The position numbers and the translations under genes are program-made. 64,000 nt of DNA from contig NZ_LJSD01000054.1 in NCBI RefSeq assembly GCF_001303895.1, positions 1 through 64,000 of the forward strand. Reading direction: 5' to 3'. The stretch comes from Mesorhizobium sp. 1M-11 (GTDB lineage Bacteria > Pseudomonadota > Alphaproteobacteria > Rhizobiales > Rhizobiaceae). The notes under the pieces are model-generated. The model ran no database searches. It was not told the origin of the DNA and saw only the letters and a program-made list of their open reading frames with translations. This document shows, one piece after another, positions 16,033 to 23,755 of the stretch; within the stretch, counting starts at the first letter, position 1; every line of letters starts with the position of its first letter.

Positions 16033-17586
16033 GTGAGGCCAATCGAGACCAGATACGCGCGTAGCGGGGATGTGCGGATCGCCTATCAGGTGGTCGGTCA
16101 AGGCGCGCTCGACCTCGTCTTCGTGCCGGGCTTCATATCCAATCTCGACCTGCAATGGGAAGACGAGGGTTACAGCCGCCTGCTCAAACGGCTCTCCGCC
16201 TTCTCGCGACTGATCCTGTTCGACAAGCGCGGCACCGGCCTATCCGACCGCGTCGACAGCCATCGCCTGCCCAGCCTCGAAACCCGCATGGACGACGTGC
16301 GCGCGGTGATGGATGCCGCCGGCAGTGGCCGCGCGGCACTGCTCGGCGCCTCGGAAGGCTCGCCGATGGCGATGCTGTTCGCCGCCACCTATCCGGAGCG
16401 GATACGGGCGCTGGTTCTCTATGGCGGCTATGCACATTTCCACAAATGGGTGATGTCGCCGGAGCGTCTCGAAACCTTCCTCGAAACGGCCGAGACCTCG
16501 TGGGGCACTGGTGCCACCTTGCCCAATTTCGCGCCGGGGCGGCTGGACGACACGCATTTCATCCAATGGTGGGCTCGGTTCGAGAGGCTGTCGGCCAGTC
16601 CAACCGCGGCTGCGGCTCTTGCCTGCATGGATGCGGGGATCGACGTGCGCAGCATCCTTTCGTCGATCGGCGCACCGACGCTGCTCATCCACCGCCGCAA
16701 CGACGTGCGCGTCGACCCGCAGGCCAGTCGCTTCCTCGCCAGGAAGATCCAGGACGCCCACCTCATCGAGATAGCCGGGCGCGACCATCCGGTCTGGACC
16801 GGGGACGTCGACCGGGTGTCCGACCTGATCGAGGAATTCCTGACCGGTCAACCGGCAGTGGCGGACACCGAGCGTGTGCTCGCTGCGCTGCTGGCAACGC
16901 GCATCTACGACACGGCCAAGCTCGGCGACCGCATGTGGAGCGAGCGGAGCCAGCGCTTCCATGAGACATGGCGGCTGCTGGTCGGCCGCCACGGAGGACG
17001 CGTCGCCGGCACGCATGGCGAGCTGATGATTGCGCGCTTCGACGGGCCTGCACGCGCCATACGCTGCGCGGCGGCGTTGCGCGAAGCGGCGCAGCAGATC
17101 GGGGTGGCCAGCGCGCAGGGCGTGCACGTCGGAGAGATCGAATTGCGCGGCCTGCCAGCCGGCCTGACAGCACGGGTCACAATGCAACTCGCCACCCATG
17201 CCGGGCGCGGCGACATCATCGCCTCGCGGCTCGTCGCCGAACTTGCGGTGGGCTCCGGCCTCCACTTCGTCGACGCAGGCCGCGTCAGCTTGGAAGAGCT
17301 GGGCGAACCACTGCCGGTGGTCCAGGCAACCTCGGAACAGCATCTGGAACCGGCCTGCCGTTCCAAGGCCAAGCCCGTGGAGCCGGCGATGCTGACGGCG
17401 CGGGAAAGCGAGGTGGTGAGCCTGATCGCCGACGGCAAGAGCAACGCGGCGATCGCCGCAGAACTGAAGCTCAGCGAGCATACGGTGAAGCGGCACGTCG
17501 CCAACATATTGCTCAAGCTCGACCTGCCGTCGCGGGCGGCAGCGGCGGCCTTTTCGGCCCGGCATGCTGGCCCGGACGGGCCATGA
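16033..17586 (+). CDS. Alpha/beta-hydrolase / degenerate cyclase / LuxR-type fusion regulator
   Basis: The product is about 517 residues from a GTG at 16033; an in-frame TTG at 15997 is possible. Residues ~1-270 form an alpha/beta hydrolase domain with nucleophile motif GASEGS (Ser ~107) and a GRDHP region near the expected catalytic His. Residues ~282-435 align with a class III nucleotide cyclase domain, but the usual first metal Asp motif (FTDI) reads LATRIYD and the second (GDG) reads HGE, so catalysis is unlikely. Residues ~453-515 are a LuxR helix-turn-helix (LTARESEVVSLIADGKS). A DNA-binding regulator sensing a small ligand is inferred. It heads a run of three small genes. Confidence 0.8.
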   Translation: MRPIETRYARSGDVRIAYQVVGQGALDLVFVPGFISNLDLQWEDEGYSRLLKRLSAFSRLILFDKRGTGLSDRVDSHRLPSLETRMDDVRAVMDAAGSGRAALLGASEGSPMAMLFAATYPERIRALVLYGGYAHFHKWVMSPERLETFLETAETSWGTGATLPNFAPGRLDDTHFIQWWARFERLSASPTAAAALACMDAGIDVRSILSSIGAPTLLIHRRNDVRVDPQASRFLARKIQDAHLIEIAGRDHPVWTGDVDRVSDLIEEFLTGQPAVADTERVLAALLATRIYDTAKLGDRMWSERSQRFHETWRLLVGRHGGRVAGTHGELMIARFDGPARAIRCAAALREAAQQIGVASAQGVHVGEIELRGLPAGLTARVTMQLATHAGRGDIIASRLVAELAVGSGLHFVDAGRVSLEELGEPLPVVQATSEQHLEPACRSKAKPVEPAMLTARESEVVSLIADGKSNAAIAAELKLSEHTVKRHVANILLKLDLPSRAAAAAFSARHAGPDGP

Positions 17587-17694
17587 GAGCCATGGCGCTT
17601 TCGAGCGAAGCGCTCGGCACGCCTTGAGGATTACGATTTGTCCCCATGCAGGCCAGGCGATGTCGCCGTTACGGCACTGCGAATGGAGGATGAA

Positions 17695-18168
17695 ATGCTG
17701 AGACTGATTGGCAAGACCGGATTGCTGACATTGGCGGCAGCTGCGTTGCTGGCCGTCACACCGGCGCAGGCCGAAGATGCTTCGGCAACCGCCGCCTACA
17801 AGGACATCCAGGCCACGCTCGGCTCGGTGCCCGACATGTTCAAGACATTGCCGGACGTGGCCGTGGCCGGCGCCTGGGCCGAGATCAAAGGGGTCCAGCT
17901 CAATCCCAACACCGCGCTCGACGGCAAGACCAAGGAACTGATGGGGCTCGCGGTGGCCGCACAGATCCCCTGCCAGTACTGCATCTACTTCCACACGCTG
18001 GCAGCCAAGGCCAATGGCGCGAGCGACGAAGAGATCAAGGAGGCCGTGGCGATGGCGGCGATCGTGCGCCACTGGTCGACGATGCTCAACGGCAGCCAGG
18101 TAGACCTCGCGACCTTCAAGAAGCAGACCGACGAACTGCTCGCTGCCGCCAAGGCGAAGTCGCAGTGA
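17695..18168 (+). CDS. Exported AhpD/carboxymuconolactone-decarboxylase-like protein
   Basis: The 157-residue product has a signal peptide (about residues 1-26, ending AQA) followed by a CMD/AhpD-like helical domain. The redox motif is PCQYCIYFH (Cys 93 and 96, His 100). AhpD-like proteins reduce disulfides or peroxides. A periplasmic location is less usual and is read from the signal peptide. The ATG at 17695 is preceded by GGAGGATGAA. It follows the fusion regulator by ~108 bp and probably belongs to its regulon. Confidence 0.8.
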   Translation: MLRLIGKTGLLTLAAAALLAVTPAQAEDASATAAYKDIQATLGSVPDMFKTLPDVAVAGAWAEIKGVQLNPNTALDGKTKELMGLAVAAQIPCQYCIYFHTLAAKANGASDEEIKEAVAMAAIVRHWSTMLNGSQVDLATFKKQTDELLAAAKAKSQ

Positions 18169-18246
18169 TTACAGCCGCCCGGCGATGGGCGCCGGGCAGC
18201 ATCCGATCAACTCGAACACCCCAGTCAAACGGGTATGGAGATGAAA

Positions 18247-18609
18247 ATGCTGACCAAGACAAAAGCAGTGGATGGCGCGGCGATCAAGAAGGCGATCGAG
18301 AGCCGTGACGGCAAATTGCTGTCGAGCTTCTACGCCGACGATGCGCTGGTGCGGGTGATGGACCGCAACAATCCGCCGAGCAAGCCGCGCGAGATCCGCG
18401 GCCGCGCGGCGATCAGCACCTTCTGGGACGACATCTGCAGCCGGGCCATGACCCACAAGGTCGACACCACCATTGCCGAGGGCGACAGCCTCGCCTTCAC
18501 CCAGGCCTGCGCCTATCCGGACGGCACCAAGGTGTTCTGCGCGGCGACACTTGAGCTGAAAAACGGCCTCATCGCGCGGCAAACGGTCGTGCAGGCCTGG
18601 GACGAATAG
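18247..18609 (+). CDS. NTF2/SnoaL-like protein
   Basis: The 120-residue product has an NTF2-like layout: KAIESRDGKLLSSFYADDALVRV at the N-terminus, a GRAAISTFWDD segment, then strands ending with LIARQTVVQAW. The ATG at 18247 is chosen because GGAG lies eight bases upstream, the same leader pattern as the preceding gene; starts at 18235 and 18241 are also in frame. No signal peptide. Its function is unknown. It lies 78 bp after the AhpD-like gene on the same strand. Confidence 0.7.
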   Translation: MLTKTKAVDGAAIKKAIESRDGKLLSSFYADDALVRVMDRNNPPSKPREIRGRAAISTFWDDICSRAMTHKVDTTIAEGDSLAFTQACAYPDGTKVFCAATLELKNGLIARQTVVQAWDE

Positions 18610-18627
18610 ACCGGCAGTGGAGCCTGC

Positions 18628-18650
18628 CCATCCCGATCCCGTCGGGATGG
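18628..18650 (+). terminator. Hairpin after the NTF2-like gene, possible terminator
   Basis: A 9-bp perfect stem, CCATCCCGA/TCGGGATGG, with a 5-base loop is followed by GGCTCTGTTT. The T-run is short, so it may act as a weak terminator or mRNA-stabilising hairpin before the next small gene. Confidence 0.45.
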
Positions 18651-18716
18651 GGCTCTGTTTCAGCGGTTGACCACGACCTTCGTGCTCAGGCCGCAAACCA
18701 TGGGAGGAGAACCAGC

Positions 18717-19031
18717 ATGTTCAGCGCCAGATGGCAGATCGACGCCAAATTCGGTCACAAGCAAACCGTGCTTGAGATGATGCGGCAATGGGAACGCGAG
18801 ATCGGCTCCCAGGTCGACATCGCCGAGCTCAAATTCCAGATCATGACCGGATCGATCGGCGCGCGCGAGGCGACGATCGAGACGCATCACCAGGTCGAGA
18901 GCCTCGCCCGACTGGAGGAGTTCTTCGCCAAGATCGCCAAGATCGACGCCCACGCCAAATGGGGCAAGGAGATAGAGCCCTATGTCGTCTCGGGCTCCAG
19001 CCTCTGGCAGATCTTCCGGGTGGTGGAGTAG
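18717..19031 (+). CDS. Small conserved protein, ferredoxin-like-fold (dimeric barrel) type
   Basis: The 104-residue product begins MFSARWQIDAKFGHKQTVLE and contains a helix-strand pattern reminiscent of dimeric alpha-beta barrel proteins (monooxygenase-like). No signal peptide or Cys is present. GGGAGGAGAACC precedes the ATG, a strong ribosome-binding site. It is the last gene of the set led by the fusion regulator. I do not assign a reaction. Confidence 0.6.
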   Translation: MFSARWQIDAKFGHKQTVLEMMRQWEREIGSQVDIAELKFQIMTGSIGAREATIETHHQVESLARLEEFFAKIAKIDAHAKWGKEIEPYVVSGSSLWQIFRVVE

Positions 19032-19040
19032 CACCCACTC

Positions 19041-19070
19041 TTCCTTCTCCCCGTTCACGGGGAGAAGGAA
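19041..19070. repeat. GC-rich short palindrome
   Basis: A perfect 13-bp stem (TTCCTTCTCCCCG and complement) with a TTCA loop lies 9 bp after the preceding gene. A similar palindrome lies at 34610-34634, so it may belong to a second dispersed palindrome family. Confidence 0.6.
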
Positions 19071-19130
19071 GCCCGAAAGGCCGGATAAGGGGCAGATCCC
19101 GGCGAGTTCGTGCAGCCCCTCATCTGCCTG

Positions 19131-19227
19131 GAGCGTTTCCGTTTTTCACGGAAACGCGGAAACGCTCCAACTTTTTGTTTTACGCAATTCCGGACGGAAA
19201 ACCGTTACACACTTTTCCTGGAATTGC
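19131..19227 (+). repeat. Two-hairpin dispersed repeat, copy C
   Basis: Module 1 (GAGCGTTTCC ... GGAAACGCTCC) is followed by CTTTTTGTTTTACGCAATTCC and module 2 ending CCTGGAATTGC. The copy abuts the stop codon of the aldehyde dehydrogenase gene, which reads the other way. It is nearly identical to copies B and E. Confidence 0.85.
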
Positions 19228-19228
19228 C

Positions 19229-20656
19229 CTACCCATGCGCCACCATCACGTGGCGCACGGCGGTGTAGTCTTCCAGCGCGTAGACCGACATGTCCTTGCC
19301 GTAGCCGGACTGCTTGAGGCCGCCATGCGGCATCTCGTTGGTCAGCATGAAGTGGGTGTTGATCCAGGTGCAGCCATATTGCAGGCGGGCGGCGGTGGCC
19401 ATGGCGCGCGAGATGTCCTTGGTCCACACCGACGAGGCAAGACCGTAGTCGCTGTCATTGGCCCAGCCGACCGCTTCGTCGACATCCGAGAAGCGGGTGA
19501 TCGACACAACCGGCCCGAACACCTCGCGGCGTACGATCTCGTCATCCTGCAGGGCGCCGGCAACGACCGTCGGCTGGAAATAGAAACCCGAACCATCGCC
19601 CGGCTTGCCGCCCGTGGTGATCTCGATGTGCTTCAGCTCCGAGGCACGCTCGACGAAGGAAGCGACGCGGTCGCGCTGGCGCCGCGAGATCAATGGTCCG
19701 ATCTCGTTTTCGGTGTCGTCTGCCTGATCGAATTTGATGGTCGATACCGCCGAAGAAAGCTGGGAGACCAGCTTGTCGTAGATCTTCTTGCCGGCATAGA
19801 TGCGGCAGGCGGCGGTGCAGTCCTGGCCGGCATTGTAGTAGCCGAAGGCGCGCAGGCCGGTGACGACGGCGTCGAGATCGGCATCGTCGAAAACGATGAC
19901 CGGCGCCTTGCCGCCGAGTTCCAGATGCGTGCGCTTGACCGACTTGGCGGCTGCCTGCAGCACCTTCTTGCCGGTGGCGATGTCGCCGGTGATCGAGATC
20001 ATGTTGATCTTGGGATGATTGATGAGCGGGCTGCCGACGCTTTCGCCACGGCCGAGCACGACGTTGACGACGCCCTCCGGCAGGAGGTCGGCCAGGATGC
20101 GGGATAGTTTCAGCGCGGTGAGCGGCGTCTGCTCCGACGGCTTGAACACCACGGTGTTGCCGCCGGCAATGGCTGGCGCCAGCTTCCACGCCATCATCAT
20201 CAGCGGATAGTTCCAGGGCGCGATCGAGGCGACGATGCCGATCGGATCGCGGCGGATCATCGAAGTGTGGCCGGGCAGATATTCGCCCGCCACCTGGCCG
20301 GGCATCGAACGCACCGCACCGGCGAAGAAACGATAGCAGTCGACGATGGCCGGTATCTCATCGTTCAGCACGGCATTGATCGGCTTGCCGCAGTTCAGCG
20401 CCTCGAGCGCGGCGAACTCCTGCGCCTCGGCCTCGATGCGGTCGGCGATCTTGAGCAGGTAGGCGGAGCGCTGCGCCGGCGTGGTGCGCGACCACGTGGC
20501 GAAAGCCTTCTCGGCTGCAGCGACGGCGCGCTCGATCTGCGCCTCGCTCGCTTCCGGCAGGCTAAGGATGGTGGCGCCGGTGCGCGGGTTCAGCACGGCT
20601 TCCTCGGCCTCGGCGCCCTTTTCGAACGCGGCACCGATCAGCATTTCAGTGTTCAT
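19229..20656 (-). CDS. patD: Gamma-aminobutyraldehyde dehydrogenase (PatD-like)
   Basis: The 475-residue product has the NAD(P)-dependent aldehyde dehydrogenase fold. HLELGGKAPVIVFDDADLD contains the general-base Glu, and NAGQDCTAACRIY contains the catalytic Cys and is the form typical of aminobutyraldehyde dehydrogenases. It would oxidise 4-aminobutanal from putrescine to GABA in the cytosol. The ATG at 20656 is chosen because homology begins there. It is the last gene of an operon after a binding protein, ATPase and two permeases, the same order as the E. coli ydcSTUV-patD locus. A large inverted repeat precedes it. Confidence 0.85.
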   Translation of the reverse strand: MNTEMLIGAAFEKGAEAEEAVLNPRTGATILSLPEASEAQIERAVAAAEKAFATWSRTTPAQRSAYLLKIADRIEAEAQEFAALEALNCGKPINAVLNDEIPAIVDCYRFFAGAVRSMPGQVAGEYLPGHTSMIRRDPIGIVASIAPWNYPLMMMAWKLAPAIAGGNTVVFKPSEQTPLTALKLSRILADLLPEGVVNVVLGRGESVGSPLINHPKINMISITGDIATGKKVLQAAAKSVKRTHLELGGKAPVIVFDDADLDAVVTGLRAFGYYNAGQDCTAACRIYAGKKIYDKLVSQLSSAVSTIKFDQADDTENEIGPLISRRQRDRVASFVERASELKHIEITTGGKPGDGSGFYFQPTVVAGALQDDEIVRREVFGPVVSITRFSDVDEAVGWANDSDYGLASSVWTKDISRAMATAARLQYGCTWINTHFMLTNEMPHGGLKQSGYGKDMSVYALEDYTAVRHVMVAHG

Positions 20657-20691
20657 TGTCGTACTCCCGTTTCTTTCGTGGGAGCGGGCAG

Positions 20692-20783
20692 GGAGTAGTG
20701 AAATAGTGAGTAGGGAATAGGAGCGCTCTTTTCGTCGCTGCGAAAGCAGCCTCCCTATCAACCACTCACTATCTCACTACTCC
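20692..20783. repeat. Long imperfect inverted repeat between the permease and aldehyde dehydrogenase genes
   Basis: Arms of 30 bp at 20692-20721 and 20754-20783 pair over most of their length (shared core GGAGTAGTGA.ATAGTGAGT). A 32-bp centre contains a smaller CGCTGCGAAAGCAG hairpin. In the transcript this would be a long stem between the permease stop and the dehydrogenase start, suited to mRNA processing or attenuation. Confidence 0.7.
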
Positions 20784-20797
20784 CTACTCGCTGATTT

Positions 20798-21613
20798 TCA
20801 TTTCCCCGCCCCCGCGACCTGGTCGCCGTCGCGGGTGAGGTAATAGGCAAGCAGGATGGGCAGCAGCGTCACCAGCACGACGACCATGGCCACCACATTG
20901 GTGACCGGGCGCTGGCGTGGCCTGATCAGTTCCTCCAGCATCCAGATCGGCAGCGTCTGCTGCTGGCCGGCGGTGAAGGTGGTGACGATGACCTCGTCGA
21001 AGCTCAGCGCAAAGGCAAGCATGCCGCCGGCAAGCAGAGCTGTCGCGATGTTGGGCAGCACGACATGCCGGAAGGTCTGGAAACCATCGGCGCCGAGATC
21101 GTAGGACGCCTCGATCAGCGAACCCGAGGTGCGGCGGAAGCGGGCGACGGCGTTGTTGTAGACCACCACCACGCAGAAGGTGGCGTGGCCAAGCACGATC
21201 GTCCAGAACGAGAAAGGTATCTCGGTCAGTGCAAAGGCCGAGCGCAGCGCGATGCCGGTGATGATGCCGGGCAGCGCGATCGGCAATATGACCAGCAGCG
21301 ACACCGTTTCGCGGCCGAAGAAGCGTGAACGCGAGACAGCCGCCGCACACAGGGTGCCGAGGATCAGGGCAACCAGCGTCGAGATCGCCGCGACGCGGAC
21401 CGAAAGCGACAGCGCTTCCCACACATCCGGCCGGTTCCAGGTGACGGCGAGCCATTGGGTGGTGAGGCCGGGCGGCGGCCACTGGTAGCTCTTCTCTTCG
21501 GTGGTGAAGGCATAGATGAAGATCAGCAGGATCGGCAGGTGCAGGAAAAGCAGGCCACAGGTGGCGGCGATCTTCAGGCCGAGCGGGGCCGACTGGCTAC
21601 GGTCAGAGCGCAT
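20798..21613 (-). CDS. Polyamine-type ABC transporter permease (PotC/YdcV-like)
   Basis: The 271-residue inner-membrane protein has about six membrane helices and the BPD_transp_1 (EAA) loop around EASYDLGADGFQTFRHVVLPNI, which docks on the ATPase. It pairs with the permease upstream, overlapping it by 11 bp. Operon context indicates uptake of putrescine or a related polyamine. No abnormalities are seen. Confidence 0.88.
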   Translation of the reverse strand: MRSDRSQSAPLGLKIAATCGLLFLHLPILLIFIYAFTTEEKSYQWPPPGLTTQWLAVTWNRPDVWEALSLSVRVAAISTLVALILGTLCAAAVSRSRFFGRETVSLLVILPIALPGIITGIALRSAFALTEIPFSFWTIVLGHATFCVVVVYNNAVARFRRTSGSLIEASYDLGADGFQTFRHVVLPNIATALLAGGMLAFALSFDEVIVTTFTAGQQQTLPIWMLEELIRPRQRPVTNVVAMVVVLVTLLPILLAYYLTRDGDQVAGAGK

Positions 21614-22577
21614 CGAAGGCTCCCATGCGCTTGGCGCCCCACAGGTAGAAACCCATGATGACGATGGGCACCACCGCGAAGGCGGCGGCCAGCGGGATGT
21701 TGCCGGCGGTGCCTTGCTGCGAATAGACGGCCTGGCCGATGAACAGGCGCGACGTGCCGATGATCTGCGGCACGATGTAGTCGCCCAGCGTCAGCGAGAA
21801 GGTGAAGATCGAGCCGGCGACGATGCCGGGCAGCGCCAGCGGAAACAGAACATTGCGAAAGGTTTGTCCCGGCGAGGCGCCGAGATCCGACGAGGCCTCG
21901 ACCAGATTGCCGGGCACGCGTTCCAGCGCTGCCTGCATCGGCAGGATCATGAACGGCAGCCAGACATAGACGAAGGCGATGAAGGTACCGGTTGCCGACA
22001 CCGACAGCGAGTTGCCGCCGACATAAGGCAGCGCCAGCCAACCGTCGAGAAGCCAGAGCAGGTGCAGTTTGGCGAGCAGCCAGGTGAGGATGCCTTCCTT
22101 GGCAAGGATCAGCTTCCAGGCATAGACCTTGACGAGATAGCTCGACCAGAGCGGCAGCATCACCGCCAGGTAGAACAGCGCCTTCCAGCGGCCCTGCGCG
22201 TAGCGGGCGGCGTAATAGGCAATGGGAAATGCGACCGCGATGGAGGCCAGCGTCACCAGGGCCGCCATCGTTACCGTACGCACGATGATGTCGAAATTCG
22301 CCGGCTGCAACAGGTCGGCATAGGTCTTCAGAGTGAACTGCCGGTTGATGAGGCCCGAGAATTCGTCGATCGAGAAGAAGCTCTGCAACAGCAAGGCAAG
22401 CAGCGAGCCGATATAGACGACGCCGAGCCAGAGCAGCGGCGGCATCAGCATCAGCACGAGCAGGAAGCGGGGCCGGCGCCAGAACAGGTCGGACAGCGCT
22501 CCCAGCATGCCGCCGCGGGCGGGCAGGATCGCCGAGACAGGCGCGTCGCGCGTTGCGGTGACGGAAGCGATGCTCAT
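21603..22577 (-). CDS. Polyamine-type ABC transporter permease (PotB/YdcU-like)
   Basis: The 324-residue membrane protein has a longer N-terminal extension than PotB, about six helices, and the EAA motif region EASSDLGASPGQTFRNVLFPL. It forms the channel with the second permease. The start overlaps the ATPase stop (ATGA), and its end overlaps the next permease, so the genes are translationally coupled. Confidence 0.88.
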   Translation of the reverse strand: MSIASVTATRDAPVSAILPARGGMLGALSDLFWRRPRFLLVLMLMPPLLWLGVVYIGSLLALLLQSFFSIDEFSGLINRQFTLKTYADLLQPANFDIIVRTVTMAALVTLASIAVAFPIAYYAARYAQGRWKALFYLAVMLPLWSSYLVKVYAWKLILAKEGILTWLLAKLHLLWLLDGWLALPYVGGNSLSVSATGTFIAFVYVWLPFMILPMQAALERVPGNLVEASSDLGASPGQTFRNVLFPLALPGIVAGSIFTFSLTLGDYIVPQIIGTSRLFIGQAVYSQQGTAGNIPLAAAFAVVPIVIMGFYLWGAKRMGAFDAL

Positions 22578-23587
22578 GGCGCTTCGTCCATCAGGTGGAT
22601 GGCGTCGCGGTTGAAGGTGAAGGCAACGGCATCGCCCTGCTCCGGCACCGCCGTGCCCGATGGCACGCTGGCATGCAGGCGCAACCCTTCCGTGTCGAGC
22701 GCCAGCCGCGTGGCGGCGCCGAGATAGCTGACACCGGAAACCCGCGCCTGAATGGCGTCACTGCCCGTCTCGCGCGTGATGCGGATCGCCTCCGGACGCA
22801 GGCTTCCCCAGCGGCGCTGGCCTGCGTAACGCTGCACGAAATCCGGCGGCAGCACGTTGGAGGAGCCGACGAAATCGGCGACGAAGCGTGTCTTCGGGCG
22901 CTGGTAGATTTCCTGCGGCGAGCCCACCTGCATGATCCTGCCTTCGTTGAAGACGGCAACACGGTCGGCCATCGACAAGGCCTCGCCCTGATCGTGGGTG
23001 ACGAAGACGAAGGTGATGCCGAGCGCCTTCTGCAGCGACTTCAGTTCTTCCTGCATGTTCTCGCGCAGCTTGAGATCGAGCGCGCCGAGCGGCTCGTCGA
23101 GCAGCAGCACCTTGGGCTGGTTGACCAGCGCACGCGCCAAAGCGACGCGCTGACGCTGACCGCCGGAAAGCTGGCCCGGACGGCGGGCGCCATAGCCCGG
23201 CAATTGCACGAGCGCCAGCGCCTCTTCGGCGGCCTTCAGGCGCTCGGCCTTGCCGATGCCCTTGACCATCAAGCCGTAGGCGACATTGTCGAGCACGTTG
23301 AGGTGCGGAAACAGCGCATAGTCCTGGAAAACGGTGTTCACGTTGCGCCGGTAGGGCGGCACGCCCTCGGCGCGTTCGCCGAAGATCGAGATTGTGCCGG
23401 CGGTGGGCTGCTCGAAACCGGCGATCAGGCGCAGGCAGGTCGTCTTGCCCGAACCGGAAGGGCCAAGCATGGCGAAGAACTCGCCGGCGGCGATGTCGAG
23501 GTCGAGCGCGTCGACGGCTTTTACCGCGCCGAAGTGACGGGCCACTTTCTGGAAGGAAACAGCTGGGGTCATCTCATCTGCGATCAT
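22574..23587 (-). CDS. Polyamine-type ABC transporter ATP-binding protein (PotA/YdcT-like)
   Basis: The 337-residue product has Walker A LGPSGSGKTTCLRL, signature LSGGQRQRVALARAL, Walker B VLLLDEPLGALD and the H-loop VTHDQGEAL. A C-terminal TOBE domain is typical of PotA/MalK-type ATPases. An alternative start five codons in (MTPAVSF) is possible. It energises import through the two downstream permeases. Confidence 0.9.
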   Translation of the reverse strand: MIADEMTPAVSFQKVARHFGAVKAVDALDLDIAAGEFFAMLGPSGSGKTTCLRLIAGFEQPTAGTISIFGERAEGVPPYRRNVNTVFQDYALFPHLNVLDNVAYGLMVKGIGKAERLKAAEEALALVQLPGYGARRPGQLSGGQRQRVALARALVNQPKVLLLDEPLGALDLKLRENMQEELKSLQKALGITFVFVTHDQGEALSMADRVAVFNEGRIMQVGSPQEIYQRPKTRFVADFVGSSNVLPPDFVQRYAGQRRWGSLRPEAIRITRETGSDAIQARVSGVSYLGAATRLALDTEGLRLHASVPSGTAVPEQGDAVAFTFNRDAIHLMDEAP

Positions 23588-23646
23588 TGTTTCGAACGAT
23601 CATGCCTGACCTGGCGGCTCGACAGCCGTTGGGCAGACGCGGTCAC

Positions 23647-23747
23647 CTCCCATCACGGGGAGGCAGCGCCAAAGGGCGGGTGAAAGCTCAGGTCCGCGCG
23701 GCTCCCAACCCGCCCCTCAGGGGCGATCCTCCCCGATTACGGGGAGG
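23647..23747. repeat. Cluster of three short GC-rich palindromes
   Basis: CCTCCC/GGGGAGG near 23647, CGCCCC-TCA-GGGGCG at 23711-23725 and CCTCCCCG-ATTA-CGGGGAGG at 23728-23747 lie between the binding-protein and ATPase genes of the operon. Such palindromes often trim or stabilise mRNA, which would let the binding protein be made in excess. Confidence 0.6.
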
Positions 23748-23755
23748 GAGGGAGA

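Noticed and set aside
16240..18072. A 610-codon minus-strand frame opposite the fusion regulator and the AhpD-like gene
   Set aside because: It spans two real plus-strand genes and an intergenic gap, with no domain.
18628..18650. Hairpin taken as a riboswitch for the following gene
   Set aside because: A single 9-bp stem has none of the conserved bases or multi-helix layout of a known riboswitch; terminator-like use is simpler.
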